DNA of 64,000 bases, from NCBI GenBank assembly GCA_034521975.1, contig JAXHLR010000009.1, positions 62,001-126,000 of the forward strand, in the 5' to 3' direction. The translations under genes and the position numbers were made by a program. A model generated the notes under the pieces. That model was not told the origin of the DNA. It did no database searches and saw nothing but the letters and a program-made list of their open reading frames with translations. Of this stretch, positions 1 through 8,159 are shown piece after piece; position 1 is the first letter of the stretch; the number at the start of each line of letters is the position of its first letter. This DNA is from Acidimicrobiales bacterium (GTDB lineage Bacteria > Actinomycetota > Acidimicrobiia > Acidimicrobiales > SKKL01).

Positions 1-1
1 C

Positions 2-487
2 GGGTGGCTGCACTCCGAGCCCATCGACGAGGTGTGGACGAGTCCGCTCCGCCGTGCCCGCCAGACCGCAGCACCCATCGAGGCCGCGTTCGGCACCGAG
101 GCCCGCGTCGACGACGACCTTCGCGAGTTCGACGCCGACGAAGAGCACTACATCCCGTTGGAGGAGCTCCGCGGCTCCGACGACCCCCGCTGGCAGGAGC
201 TGATGGAGCGCCTGGGGGCACCGGAGCAGTTCGCCTTCCGCGACCAGGCCGCGGCCGCCGTCGAACGCATCGTCGAGGCCAATCCCGGGCGACAGGTGGC
301 GGTGGTGTGCCACGGCGGGGTCATCAACGCCTACCTGTCGACCATCCTGGGCATCGATCGTCCACTGTTCTTCGAGCCGACCTACACCAGCATCAGCCGG
401 GTGATGGCCTCCTCCCGCGGTGTTCGCTCGCTCGTGAGCGTCAACGAGATCCCCCACCTGCCCGACCTGCGTCGGACCCACCGCTAA
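2..487 (+). CDS. Histidine phosphatase family protein, 5' end outside window
   Basis: This is the C-terminal 161 residues of a phosphoglycerate-mutase-like histidine phosphatase. The reading frame is open from base 2, so the N-terminal RHG motif with the catalytic histidine lies left of the window. The fragment shows the family's TSPLRRARQTA helix near its start and the second catalytic histidine in VVCHGGVINAY at about bases 302-335. Family members remove phosphate from small molecules or proteins, and the substrate cannot be told from this fragment. The gene converges with the acyl-CoA dehydrogenase, with a short hairpin between the two stop codons. The family call is firm; a specific substrate is not supported. 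Confidence 0.85.
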   Translation, partial: GWLHSEPIDEVWTSPLRRARQTAAPIEAAFGTEARVDDDLREFDADEEHYIPLEELRGSDDPRWQELMERLGAPEQFAFRDQAAAAVERIVEANPGRQVAVVCHGGVINAYLSTILGIDRPLFFEPTYTSISRVMASSRGVRSLVSVNEIPHLPDLRRTHR

Positions 488-497
488 CCTCCCGCTA

Positions 498-518
498 GCC
501 CGCGGGGTCCCGCAGGGC
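498..518. terminator. Candidate bidirectional terminator hairpin
   Basis: GCCCGCGG (498-505) pairs with CCGC-A-GGGC (510-518), with one bulged A and a loop of about four bases. It lies in the 32-base gap between two convergent stop codons. There is no T-run on either side, so this is positional inference. Confidence 0.4.
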
Positions 519-519
519 C

Positions 520-1731
520 TCAGTTGCGGGGCACCTCGATCCAGGGCCGGTCCTTGTCGACCCGGATGTCGCCGGGCAGACCCAGGACGCGCTCGCCGAG
601 GATGTTGCGCATGACCTCGGTGGTGCCTCCCTCGATCGAGTTGGCCCGCATGCGAAGGAACGCCCGTTGGGGTGTGCGTCCCTCGGCCGCGGTGTCGGGG
701 CGGCGCATGGTGTAGTCGTCGTAGAGCAGGCCCTCGGGACCGAGGAGATCGATGGTGAACGAGGTGATCTCCTTGTTCAGCTCGGCCGACGCCAGCTTGC
801 CGACCGAGCCCTCGGGTCCGGGAGTGCCCATCTTGCGGTTGTCCGAGGCTCGCATGTTGGTCAGGCGGTGAACCTCGGCCCGGACCCAGAGACTCATGAG
901 CTGGTCCTTCAGCGCAGACCGGTGCCGTTCGCCACGGGCATCGCGGTGGTCGTGATAGGCCTTGACCGCGGTCGCGATGTGGCCCGACCCGCGGGGTGCG
1001 ACGCCCCCGCCGATCGAGACCCGTTCGTTCATGAGGGTGGTGAGCGACACGCCCCATCCCTCACCGGTGTCGCCGAGGCGCTCGGAGTCGGGGATGCGGA
1101 CGTCGGTGAAGTAGACCTCGTTGAACTCCGCGTCGCCGGTCATCTGGCGCAAGGGCCGCACCTCGACACCGGGGGCCTCCATGTCGACGACGAAGTAGGT
1201 GAGACCCTTGTGCTTGGGCTGATCGGGGTCGGTGCGTACGACCAGCATCCCCCACCGCGAGAGGTGCGCGAGGGTGGTCCACACCTTCTGGCCGTTCACC
1301 ACCCACTCGTCACCGTCGCGCACCGCCCGGCTGGACAGACCGGCGACGTCGGAGCCCGCCCCCGGTTCGCTGAAGAGCTGACACCAGATCTCCTCGCCGG
1401 TGAAGAGGGGGCGCAGGTACCGCTGCTTCTGCTCCTCGGAGCCGTGGGTGACGATGGTGGGCGCCCCCATGCCGTAGCCGATGGGGTTGCGGGCGTAGGG
1501 ACTCGGCGCGTGGACCTCGGCGAGCCTGGCGTTGACGAGGTTCTGCAGCTTGGGCGAGAGCCCGAGGCCGCCGTAGCCCTCGGGGAAGTGCACCCATGCC
1601 AGACCGAGGTCGTACTGCGCCCCGAGGAAGCCGACGGCATCGGAGGTGTCGTGTCCCGAGACGAGCTGTTCGAGCGCGTCGCGCACCCGCTGCTCGTCGA
1701 CCTGTGTGCTTGCTGCGTCGGTGACGGCCAT
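520..1731 (-). CDS. Acyl-CoA dehydrogenase family protein (FadE-like)
   Basis: A 403-residue flavoenzyme predicted to introduce an alpha-beta double bond into an acyl-CoA, passing electrons to ETF. It has the family signature QLFSEPGAGSDVAGL in the first third, the WVVNGQKVWTT segment, and a C-terminal SIEGGTTEVMRN stretch, where the Glu of IEGG aligns with the usual catalytic base. The length is normal for the family. ATG at 1731 was chosen because GGGGAACAGG lies just upstream; an in-frame TTG at 1743 is the alternative. The gene is divergent from an acyl-CoA synthetase, which fits a shared fatty-acid or sterol side-chain degradation role. The substrate chain length cannot be read from sequence. 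Confidence 0.92.
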   Translation of the reverse strand: MAVTDAASTQVDEQRVRDALEQLVSGHDTSDAVGFLGAQYDLGLAWVHFPEGYGGLGLSPKLQNLVNARLAEVHAPSPYARNPIGYGMGAPTIVTHGSEEQKQRYLRPLFTGEEIWCQLFSEPGAGSDVAGLSSRAVRDGDEWVVNGQKVWTTLAHLSRWGMLVVRTDPDQPKHKGLTYFVVDMEAPGVEVRPLRQMTGDAEFNEVYFTDVRIPDSERLGDTGEGWGVSLTTLMNERVSIGGGVAPRGSGHIATAVKAYHDHRDARGERHRSALKDQLMSLWVRAEVHRLTNMRASDNRKMGTPGPEGSVGKLASAELNKEITSFTIDLLGPEGLLYDDYTMRRPDTAAEGRTPQRAFLRMRANSIEGGTTEVMRNILGERVLGLPGDIRVDKDRPWIEVPRN

Positions 1732-1820
1732 CCTGTTCCCCAAGCCTCTCTTGACATCTCGTCCAACGGAGTGCCGTCGACGCTACTCGCGGCAGGTCCG
1801 GAGGGCGACTCGACGCCGCG

Positions 1821-1847
1821 CCGCGACCGTACGCGGTACGGTCGCGG
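1821..1847. promoter_or_regulatory. Perfect 27-bp inverted repeat over the -10 element of the acyl-CoA synthetase gene
   Basis: The arms CCGCGACCGTAC and GTACGGTCGCGG are perfectly complementary (12 bp each) around a 3-bp centre, GCG. The right arm contains TACGGT (1837-1842), a TAnnnT -10 hexamer eight bases before the ATG at 1851, so the transcript would be nearly leaderless. A regulator dimer bound here would block RNA polymerase. The site lies in the divergent promoter region shared with the acyl-CoA dehydrogenase. The repeat is seen directly; the operator role is inferred. Confidence 0.65.
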
Positions 1848-1850
1848 ACC

Positions 1851-3410
1851 ATGTCGACCAACTACCCAGGCGCCTTCGCCGAGACCCGGCCCGATCACCC
1901 GGCCTACATCATGGTCTCCACCGGCCAACCCGTGACCTACCGCGAGCTCGACGACGCTGCCAACCAGATCTCCCAGCTGATCCGTGCCTGCGGTGTCGCC
2001 GAAGGCGAGCACGTGGCGTTCTGTCTGGAGAACCACCCCGACTTCTTCAAGATCGCCTGGGGCGCGGCCTACGCCGGGGTGTACTGGACCGCCATCAGCT
2101 CGCGCCTGACCGTCGACGAGATGCAATACATCCTCAACGACTGCGGGGCGAAGGTGTTCATCACCAGCGCCTACAAGCGCGACGCTGCCTCCCAGCTCAC
2201 CGACAAGACTCCCGACGTCACCCACCGGTTCATCATCGACACCGACCTCGACGGCTACGAGCGCTTCGAGGACGCGGTGGCCGCACAACCCGCCGAGCCG
2301 CTCCCCGAACCCCGCCACGAGGGGCTCGACATGTTGTACTCGTCGGGGACGACGGGCAGGCCGAAGGGCGTGAAGATCCCCATGTCCGACACCGAGCTGG
2401 GAACGCCCACCGCCTTGTCGGGAGCGGGACAGCTGCTGTTCGGCTTCGACGAGGACGCCGTGTACCTCAACCCCGCCCCCCTGTACCACGCCGCGCCGCT
2501 GCGCTTCTGCATGGGGATCCACCGGTTCGGAGGCACCGTGATCGTGATGGAGCACTTCGATCCCGAGGAGGCCCTGACGCTCATCGAGCAGTACCGGGTC
2601 ACCACGAGCCAGTGGGTGCCCACCATGTTCGTGCGGATGCTGAAGCTGCCCGAGGAGGTCCGCAACCGCTACGACGTGTCGAGCCTGCAGGTGGCCATCC
2701 ACGCCGCCGCCCCCTGCCCGATTCCGGTCAAGGAGCAGATGATCGAGTGGTGGGGCCCGGTGCTGCACGAGTACTACGCCGGCACCGAGGGCAACGGGTT
2801 CGTGTACACCAACTCCCAGGACTGGCTCGAGCACAAGGGCACGGTGGGACGGCCGCTCGTGGGCGAGGTGCACATCCTCGACGAGGACGGCAACGAGGTT
2901 CCCACCGGCGAGGCGGGCACGGTCTACTTCGGCTCCGAGGGCTCCTTCGAGTACCACAACGACCCCGACAAGACCGAGGACTCGCGCGACCCGAAGGGCC
3001 GGGGCTGGACCACCCTCGGCGACGTCGGGCGGGTCGACGAGGACGGGTTCCTGTACCTCACCGACCGCAAGGCATACATGATCATCACCGGCGGGGTGAA
3101 CGTCTATCCCCAGGAAGCCGAGAACGTCCTCACCATGCACCCTGCAGTGCTCGACGTCGCGGTCATCGGTGTCCCCAACGAAGACTTCGGCGAAGAGGTC
3201 AAGGCCGTGGTCCAGCTCGCCGAGGGCTACGAACCCTCCGAAGAGCTCGCACGCGACATCATCGCCACCTGCCGCGAGCAGCTCGCCGACGTCAAGTGCC
3301 CGCGCTCGGTCGACTTCCGCGATGAGCTGCCCCGCCACCCCACCGGCAAGCTCTACAAGCGCCTGCTCCGTGACGAGTACTGGCAGGGCCGCGACTCCAA
3401 GCTCGTCTGA
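1851..3410 (+). CDS. Acyl-CoA synthetase / AMP-dependent ligase
   Basis: A 519-residue member of the ANL adenylating family, predicted to activate a fatty or carboxylic acid with ATP and load it onto CoA. The P-loop-like motif YSSGTTGRPKGVK is at about residues 161-173, the YYAGTEGNG (A5) motif near 305-313, and the hinge and C-terminal domain appear as GDVGRVDEDGFLYLTDRK. The catalytic lysine sits in PTGKLYKR near residue 500. ATG at 1851 is eight bases behind a TACGGT hexamer, which supports a leaderless start. The divergent neighbour is an acyl-CoA dehydrogenase and a crotonase lies 2 kb downstream, consistent with acyl-CoA catabolism. Confidence 0.92.
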   Translation: MSTNYPGAFAETRPDHPAYIMVSTGQPVTYRELDDAANQISQLIRACGVAEGEHVAFCLENHPDFFKIAWGAAYAGVYWTAISSRLTVDEMQYILNDCGAKVFITSAYKRDAASQLTDKTPDVTHRFIIDTDLDGYERFEDAVAAQPAEPLPEPRHEGLDMLYSSGTTGRPKGVKIPMSDTELGTPTALSGAGQLLFGFDEDAVYLNPAPLYHAAPLRFCMGIHRFGGTVIVMEHFDPEEALTLIEQYRVTTSQWVPTMFVRMLKLPEEVRNRYDVSSLQVAIHAAAPCPIPVKEQMIEWWGPVLHEYYAGTEGNGFVYTNSQDWLEHKGTVGRPLVGEVHILDEDGNEVPTGEAGTVYFGSEGSFEYHNDPDKTEDSRDPKGRGWTTLGDVGRVDEDGFLYLTDRKAYMIITGGVNVYPQEAENVLTMHPAVLDVAVIGVPNEDFGEEVKAVVQLAEGYEPSEELARDIIATCREQLADVKCPRSVDFRDELPRHPTGKLYKRLLRDEYWQGRDSKLV

Positions 3411-3424
3411 TCGGCCGGCCCCAA

Positions 3425-4198
3425 GTGACCAGAGCCGCCGACTTCGAGTTCCTCGACCACGGTGGTCCCCTCGCGTTCGCGCACCGGGGCGGCGCGGGCG
3501 ACTGGCCGGAGAACACGATGCCGGCGTTCGAGCACGCAGTGGCCCTCGACTACCCCTATGTCGAGACCGACGTGCACGTCACCTCCGATGGCGTGCTCGT
3601 CGCGTTCCACGACGAGGCCCTCGACCGGGTCACCGACCGAAGCGGGCTCATCCGCGACCTGCCGTGGTCAGAGGTCAGCCGGGCACGGGTGGACGGCCGT
3701 GAGCCGATTCCACTGTTCGAGGACATCCTCGGCACCTGGCCCGCGCTCCGCATCAACATCGACCCGAAGCACGACAGCGCGGTCGACCCGTTGGTCGAGG
3801 CCATCCGCCGGACCGACTCGGTGCGCCGCGTGTGCATCGGAGCGTTCTCGGATCAACGCCTCGAACGAGTGCGGAACGCGCTGGGACCCGAGCTGTGCAC
3901 GTCACTGGGTCCGCGCGGGATCGCCCGGTTGAAAGCGGCATCGTTCGGTGCGCCGCTGCAACTGCCCGCCCCGTGCGCCCAGGTGCCGGTGAAAGCCAAG
4001 GGGGTGACCGTCACCGACCGACGACTGGTGGCCGCCGCCCATCGTCTCGGCCTCCAGGTGCACGTGTGGACCATCGACGACCCCGACGAGATGGGGCGCC
4101 TCCTCGATCTCGGCGTCGACGGCATCATGACCGACCGCCCCGCCGTCCTGCGCGAGGTCCTCGAGCGGCGCGGCCAGTGGGCGGGGGCGTCAGGGTAG
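3425..4198 (+). CDS. Glycerophosphodiester phosphodiesterase family protein
   Basis: A 257-residue protein with a single GDPD TIM-barrel domain filling the chain. It is predicted to split glycerophosphodiesters into an alcohol and glycerol-3-phosphate. The diagnostic N-terminal AHRGGAGDWPENT (residues 19-31), the metal-binding YVETDVHV and the second histidine in VAFHDEALDR are all present, as is the C-terminal VHVWTIDDPDEM segment. No signal peptide is visible, so a cytoplasmic role is likely. The start is GTG, 14 bases after the acyl-CoA synthetase stop, so co-transcription is likely. The last 9 bases overlap the end of the convergent FAD-linked oxidase gene. Confidence 0.93.
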   Translation: MTRAADFEFLDHGGPLAFAHRGGAGDWPENTMPAFEHAVALDYPYVETDVHVTSDGVLVAFHDEALDRVTDRSGLIRDLPWSEVSRARVDGREPIPLFEDILGTWPALRINIDPKHDSAVDPLVEAIRRTDSVRRVCIGAFSDQRLERVRNALGPELCTSLGPRGIARLKAASFGAPLQLPAPCAQVPVKAKGVTVTDRRLVAAAHRLGLQVHVWTIDDPDEMGRLLDLGVDGIMTDRPAVLREVLERRGQWAGASG

Positions 4199-5548
4199 GA
4201 GCACCCCCGGGTTGAACAGTCCGTCGGGATCGAGCGCGGCCTTGATGGCCCGAAAAGTGTCGATCTCCTCGGCGCTGCGGTTGAGGTGGAGCCACGGCCG
4301 CTTGACCCGACCGATGCCATGCTCTGCGCTGATGCTCCCCCCGACGTCGGCCACCAGCCGCAGGACGATCTCGTCGACGGATCCGTCCTCGGGCACAGGA
4401 CCGGTGACGTTGACGTGCAGGTTGCCGTCGCCCGCATGCCCGAAGATCCACGTGGTCGCGTCGGGATGCGCGGACCGAACGGCGGCTCGGACCCGTGGAA
4501 CGAACTCTGCCACGACGTCGAGCGGCAGGGTGACATCGAGCTTGTGGGGAGGATGAGGGCCCACCGCGTTGATGACCTCGGTGTGGGCCTCCCGCCAGCG
4601 CCAGATCTCGGCGCTGCTGCGGGGATCGGACCCGACCGCGGTGGAGCCCACCGGCCCCGCCGACGCGACGGCCTCGACGAGGGTCTCGACCGGATCGGGG
4701 CCCCCTCCCGTCTCGATGAGGAGCACGACCGGATCCGCTACCGGAGGTCGCACCCCCAGGTGCGCGCCCACCGCCGCGAGCCCGTCGTCGAGCATGAGCT
4801 CGATGGCCTCCACCTCGGGCAGCGCCCGACGGAGCGGCCCGATGGCGCCGATGGCGGTGTGCAGGTCGGCGAAGCCGACCAGCGCCACGGCCAAGGGACC
4901 GGGCTCGGGGACCAGCGCGAGCCGGGCGGCGGTGACGATGCCGAGGGTGCCCTCGCTTCCACAGAACAGCCCAGCCAGGTCGTATCCGGTGTTGTCCTTG
5001 ACCAATCCACCCAGGTGCGACAGCACGCGGCCATCGGCCAGGACCGCCTCGATGCCGACCAGCTGGCGACGCGTCATCCCGAAGCGCAGCACGTGGTGAC
5101 CGCCGGCGTTGGTGGCGATCGAACCTCCGATGGTCGCGGTGTCGCGGGCGGCGAAGTCGACGGCGTAGCGCCAACCCGCGCGCCGGGCCGCGGTCAGCAC
5201 CTCGGCCACGGTGACACCTGCTCCTGCGGTGACCTGGCCGCTGACCGCGTCGACCGGACCGAGCGTGCGCAAGCGGCTGGTCGACAGCACCACCGCGTCA
5301 CCCTCGGGAACCGCGCCACCGACGAGCCCGGTGTTCCCGCCCTGGGCGACCATCGGGGCACCGTGACCGGAGCAGACCTCGACCACCGCTGCCAGCTCTG
5401 CGGTCGAGGCCGGACGCACCACTGCGGCGCACCCACCCGTCCATCGTCCGGTCCAGTCGGCCACGTGGGCGGCAGTCAGGTCACCGGTCAGCACGTGGGA
5501 CGTGCCGACCACGCCCGCCAGCTCGTCGAGGAGTCCGGTGCGGGCCAT
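4190..5548 (-). CDS. FAD-binding oxidase/dehydrogenase (GlcD / D-2-hydroxyacid dehydrogenase-like)
   Basis: A 452-residue flavoprotein of the vanillyl-alcohol-oxidase superfamily. Residues of about 30-210 form the FAD (PCMH) domain, with VAQGGNTGLVGGAVP as the flavin-pyrophosphate loop. The C-terminal half is the FAD-oxidase C domain, with FGHAGDGNLHVN and SAEHGIGRVKR, the metal- and flavin-proximal motifs of glycolate, D-lactate and D-2-hydroxyglutarate dehydrogenases. The terminal FNPGVLLP is also typical. A 2-hydroxyacid substrate is likely, but which one cannot be decided here. Its ATG overlaps the stop of the upstream crotonase gene (TGATG), indicating translational coupling. Confidence 0.9.
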   Translation of the reverse strand: MARTGLLDELAGVVGTSHVLTGDLTAAHVADWTGRWTGGCAAVVRPASTAELAAVVEVCSGHGAPMVAQGGNTGLVGGAVPEGDAVVLSTSRLRTLGPVDAVSGQVTAGAGVTVAEVLTAARRAGWRYAVDFAARDTATIGGSIATNAGGHHVLRFGMTRRQLVGIEAVLADGRVLSHLGGLVKDNTGYDLAGLFCGSEGTLGIVTAARLALVPEPGPLAVALVGFADLHTAIGAIGPLRRALPEVEAIELMLDDGLAAVGAHLGVRPPVADPVVLLIETGGGPDPVETLVEAVASAGPVGSTAVGSDPRSSAEIWRWREAHTEVINAVGPHPPHKLDVTLPLDVVAEFVPRVRAAVRSAHPDATTWIFGHAGDGNLHVNVTGPVPEDGSVDEIVLRLVADVGGSISAEHGIGRVKRPWLHLNRSAEEIDTFRAIKAALDPDGLFNPGVLLP

Positions 5549-6420
5549 CAGTCCTGGAAGTCGGGTGCCCGCTGCTCGAAGTAGGCCCTGACGGCCTCGG
5601 CGTTGTTCGCCGAGCCGATGAGCGCGGCCATGGTCTCGGCCTCGGCCGCGAAACCCTCGGCCAACGGGGCTTGCCCTGCCATGTTGACCAGCCGCTTGGC
5701 GCCACGGATCGCGTGGGGGCTCTTGGCGGCGATCTCACTGGCCAGCTCCATCGCTGCCCCCTTCGGGTCCTCGCTCAGGTGGGTGGCAAGGCCGAGCTCG
5801 ACACACTCGCGGCCATCGACCATCCGCCCGGTGAAGGCGAGCTCCTTGGCCACGTCGAGGCCGACCAACCGCGGCAGCATCTGGGTGCCGGTCATGTCGG
5901 GTACCAGACCCCATCGGATCTCGAGCACGCTCATCGTCGCGTCGGGAGCGATGAAGCGGATGTCTGCGGCCAGCGCGATCTGCAAGCCCGCACCCAACGC
6001 CGGACCGGTGATCGCGGCGATCACCGGCGCCGGCTGCTCGGTCCAGGTGTAGGCGGCCTGCTGACCCAACGACGTGATGCGATCCCCCCGATCGAGGATG
6101 GTGCTCGGGCCGACAGCATCGGGGGCCCGGTCGTCGGTGTCCCCCGAGTCGGAGCGGGTGCGATCTCCGCCGGCCATCGCCGCGAAGCTCGACAGGTCGA
6201 GGCCGGCACAGAACCCGCGCCCCTCCCCCGACAGCACGATGGCCCGAACCGAGCGGTCGGCTCGGAGGGCTGCACCGGTGTCGACCAACGCCCGGAACAT
6301 CGCCGGGTCGACCGCGTTGAGCTTCGACGGGCGGTTCAGGCGCACATCGGCCACCGCACCGTCGATCGACACGGTGACCCGGGACGCCCCGTCGTCTGCG
6401 GTGCTGGCGGTCTTGCTCAT
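5548..6420 (-). CDS. Enoyl-CoA hydratase/isomerase family protein (crotonase)
   Basis: A 290-residue crotonase-fold protein predicted to act on an acyl-CoA thioester. The first oxyanion-hole segment is GEGRGFCAGLDLSS and the second is GPALGAGLQIALAADIRF. LEIRWGLVPDMTGTQML occupies the usual catalytic helix region with its Glu. The start at 6420 gives a GGGAG Shine-Dalgarno five bases upstream; a longer frame to 6501 exists but its extra N-terminus is not crotonase-like. A TAGGGT hexamer (6450-6455, minus strand) is a plausible -10 element. The stop overlaps the start of the FAD-linked oxidase. Hydratase versus isomerase activity cannot be separated by eye. Confidence 0.9.
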   Translation of the reverse strand: MSKTASTADDGASRVTVSIDGAVADVRLNRPSKLNAVDPAMFRALVDTGAALRADRSVRAIVLSGEGRGFCAGLDLSSFAAMAGGDRTRSDSGDTDDRAPDAVGPSTILDRGDRITSLGQQAAYTWTEQPAPVIAAITGPALGAGLQIALAADIRFIAPDATMSVLEIRWGLVPDMTGTQMLPRLVGLDVAKELAFTGRMVDGRECVELGLATHLSEDPKGAAMELASEIAAKSPHAIRGAKRLVNMAGQAPLAEGFAAEAETMAALIGSANNAEAVRAYFEQRAPDFQD

Positions 6421-6449
6421 CTCATCTCCCACGTGTCGCTTCGAGCAGC

Positions 6450-6455
6450 ACCCTA
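6450..6455 (-). promoter_or_regulatory. Candidate -10 element TAGGGT for the crotonase-oxidase operon
   Basis: TAGGGT on the minus strand lies 29 bases before the crotonase ATG, followed by a GGGAG ribosome-binding site. The form matches other TAnnnT elements in this window. No clear -35 is seen. Confidence 0.4.
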
Positions 6456-6530
6456 CCCAAGCCACAGCGATCGGCCCGTCGGACACCCCGACGGCGAGCA
6501 TGTCTCATCCAGCCCTCGGGAGCGGCCATC

Positions 6531-7904
6531 ATGGAGTCGCCTCAGATCATGGACACCCATCCCTTCCTCCTCCGCTGCCTCCGCGGCAGTCGCCATCGGG
6601 CACGCGTGACCACCGCCGCCGCCGCGGTGGTCGCGCTGCTCGCCTCCGCTGCCCCTGGCGCTGCCCAAGCGGTACCCGACGAGGGCCTGATCGACAGGGT
6701 GCTGGCCGACCCCGAGTCCGAGATCGGTCCCCCCGACCCGCTGGGCTCCGAATCGGCGCTCGAGGAGGCACGAGCCCTTCTACCGGAGTCGGTTCGCGAG
6801 GTCCCGGCCGTCGGGGTCGCCGTCGAGGACGCCGAAGCCGAGATCCGCTCGCTGGAGGCGACGATCCGCACCAACCGCGCCGTCCGGAACCAGGCCTCGA
6901 CCGACCTCGACCGCCTCGAGGGTGAGCGGCAGGGCCACCGCACCCAGATCTCTGCCATGACCGGGCGCCGCCGCTCGGCCGGTCAGCGGGCCGCCCAGCT
7001 GCGAGACGAGCTCGGGGCGCTGGCCGTGGCCGCCTATGTCGGGGCCGGTGACCCCGCGCCCGGGCTCGGGATCGGACTCGACCCGACCGCCGTGGCCGAG
7101 ACCGGACGGCAACGGGTGATGATGGAGGCGGTGGACACCACGCTTCGCGAGCGCTTGGCGCTCGCCGAAGCCGAGGTCACCTTCCTCGGTCGCCAGATCG
7201 ACCACACCCAGGATGATCTGATCCGAGTGCGCGAGGAGATCGAGGTCAACACCCAGCGACGCGATGACGCCATCGAGGAGCTGGCGGTCGCCGAGCCGGC
7301 GCTGCCCGGAGCCCAGGAACGCTTCAGCGAGGTGTTCATGACCTCGCGGGTCGAGGGCGCCGACTTCACCGTCGTCGCCCTCGACGCCTACCGCACCGCC
7401 GCCGGTGTGGTCAACGCGGAGCTACCGAGCTGTGCGGTGCCGTGGTCCGTGCTCGCCGGCATCGGCCGCGTCGAGAGTCGCCACGGCCACTACGGCCGCT
7501 CCACGGTGCGAGCCGACGGCACCACCACCCGGCGCATCACCGGCATCGCGCTCGACGGAGCCGACGGCATCCTTCGCATCCCAGACACCGACGGTGGCGC
7601 CCTCGACGGCGACCCGGTGTTCGACCGGGCGGTCGGTCCGATGCAGTTCATCCCCTCGACCTGGCGCATGGTTCGCCGCGACGGCGACGGCGACGGTCGG
7701 ATGGATCCCCACAACCTCTATGACGCCGCCGCCGCAGCCGCTGCCTACCTGTGCCGCTCGCACAGCCGGCTCGACCGTCCAGCCTCGCTCAACCGCGCGC
7801 TGCTGTCCTACAACCGCTCCCAGTCGTATGTGAGCTCGGTGCTCAGCCACCGTCTCTCCTACGACCGTCTGGGACTGCCCCTCGGAGGCGACCATGACAA
7901 TTGA
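6531..7904 (+). CDS. Secreted lytic transglycosylase with N-terminal coiled coil
   Basis: A 457-residue exported protein. A basic N-terminus and an Ala/Val-rich segment ending in AAPGAAQA (about residues 22-47) form a signal peptide. Residues of about 85-125 and 190-245 are Glu/Arg/Leu-rich coiled coil. The C-terminal 160 residues are an MltB-type transglycosylase domain: VPWSVLAGIGRVESRHG carries the catalytic Glu, followed by VGPMQFIPSTWR and the Asp-rich loop DGDGDGRMDP. It is predicted to cleave peptidoglycan glycan strands outside the membrane. The coiled coil may anchor it to a partner, as in divisome hydrolases. GGGAG sits 8 bases before the ATG. The next gene follows after 138 bases, or 251 bases to the ABC ATPase. 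Confidence 0.88.
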   Translation: MESPQIMDTHPFLLRCLRGSRHRARVTTAAAAVVALLASAAPGAAQAVPDEGLIDRVLADPESEIGPPDPLGSESALEEARALLPESVREVPAVGVAVEDAEAEIRSLEATIRTNRAVRNQASTDLDRLEGERQGHRTQISAMTGRRRSAGQRAAQLRDELGALAVAAYVGAGDPAPGLGIGLDPTAVAETGRQRVMMEAVDTTLRERLALAEAEVTFLGRQIDHTQDDLIRVREEIEVNTQRRDDAIEELAVAEPALPGAQERFSEVFMTSRVEGADFTVVALDAYRTAAGVVNAELPSCAVPWSVLAGIGRVESRHGHYGRSTVRADGTTTRRITGIALDGADGILRIPDTDGGALDGDPVFDRAVGPMQFIPSTWRMVRRDGDGDGRMDPHNLYDAAAAAAAYLCRSHSRLDRPASLNRALLSYNRSQSYVSSVLSHRLSYDRLGLPLGGDHDN

Positions 7905-7930
7905 CACGGCGACAACGCAATGAATACCGT
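7901..7930 (+). promoter_or_regulatory. Promoter candidate for the ABC ATPase operon
   Basis: TTGACA (7901-7906) and TACCGT (7925-7930) are 18 bp apart; the -35 box overlaps the stop codon of the transglycosylase gene. The same TACCGT hexamer occurs before the nucleotidase gene at 31172. Transcription from here would give a leader of about 100 bases to the small gene at 8043 and about 220 to the ATPase. Confidence 0.5.
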
Positions 7931-8042
7931 TCGAGCGACCCGTGGCGACTCAGATCACGCGGGCGTCCGCGACCATCGCACGCGGGCCGGACGAAGGCTC
8001 AGTGACGCTCGAGATCATCGGGCACCAAGGGGGAGGATTCGG

Positions 8043-8159
8043 GTGAAGCTCACGCCGTGTCAGGTGACCGCTCCGGCCATCTCGCGAAGCGGTGCCGCAA
8101 CTCGGGCCACCGTCGGCGGATCCATCTGCCACCACACCATCCAGGAGTGCTGCCCATGA
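8043..8159 (+). CDS. Possible 38-residue Cys-containing small protein or leader peptide coupled to the ABC ATPase gene
   Basis: A short frame starting at GTG 8043 behind one of the best Shine-Dalgarno sequences in the window, GGGGGAGG at 8029-8036 with a 6-base spacer. Its TGA overlaps the ATG of the following ATPase as ATGA, the layout of translationally coupled genes. The product is small and basic with four cysteines, three of them in the last ten residues, after a GG pair: GGSICHHTIQECCP. About 79% of its codons end in G or C, lower than in the neighbouring genes, so coding status is unproven. It could be a real small protein, a regulatory leader peptide, or chance. No maturation enzyme for a modified peptide is nearby. 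Confidence 0.4.
   Translation: MKLTPCQVTAPAISRSGAATRATVGGSICHHTIQECCP

Noticed and set aside
8043-8159. A lanthipeptide precursor, from the GG then Cys/Thr-rich end
   Set aside because: No lanthionine synthetase, protease or dedicated exporter is nearby, and the supposed leader is not acidic. Only the possible small gene is reported.
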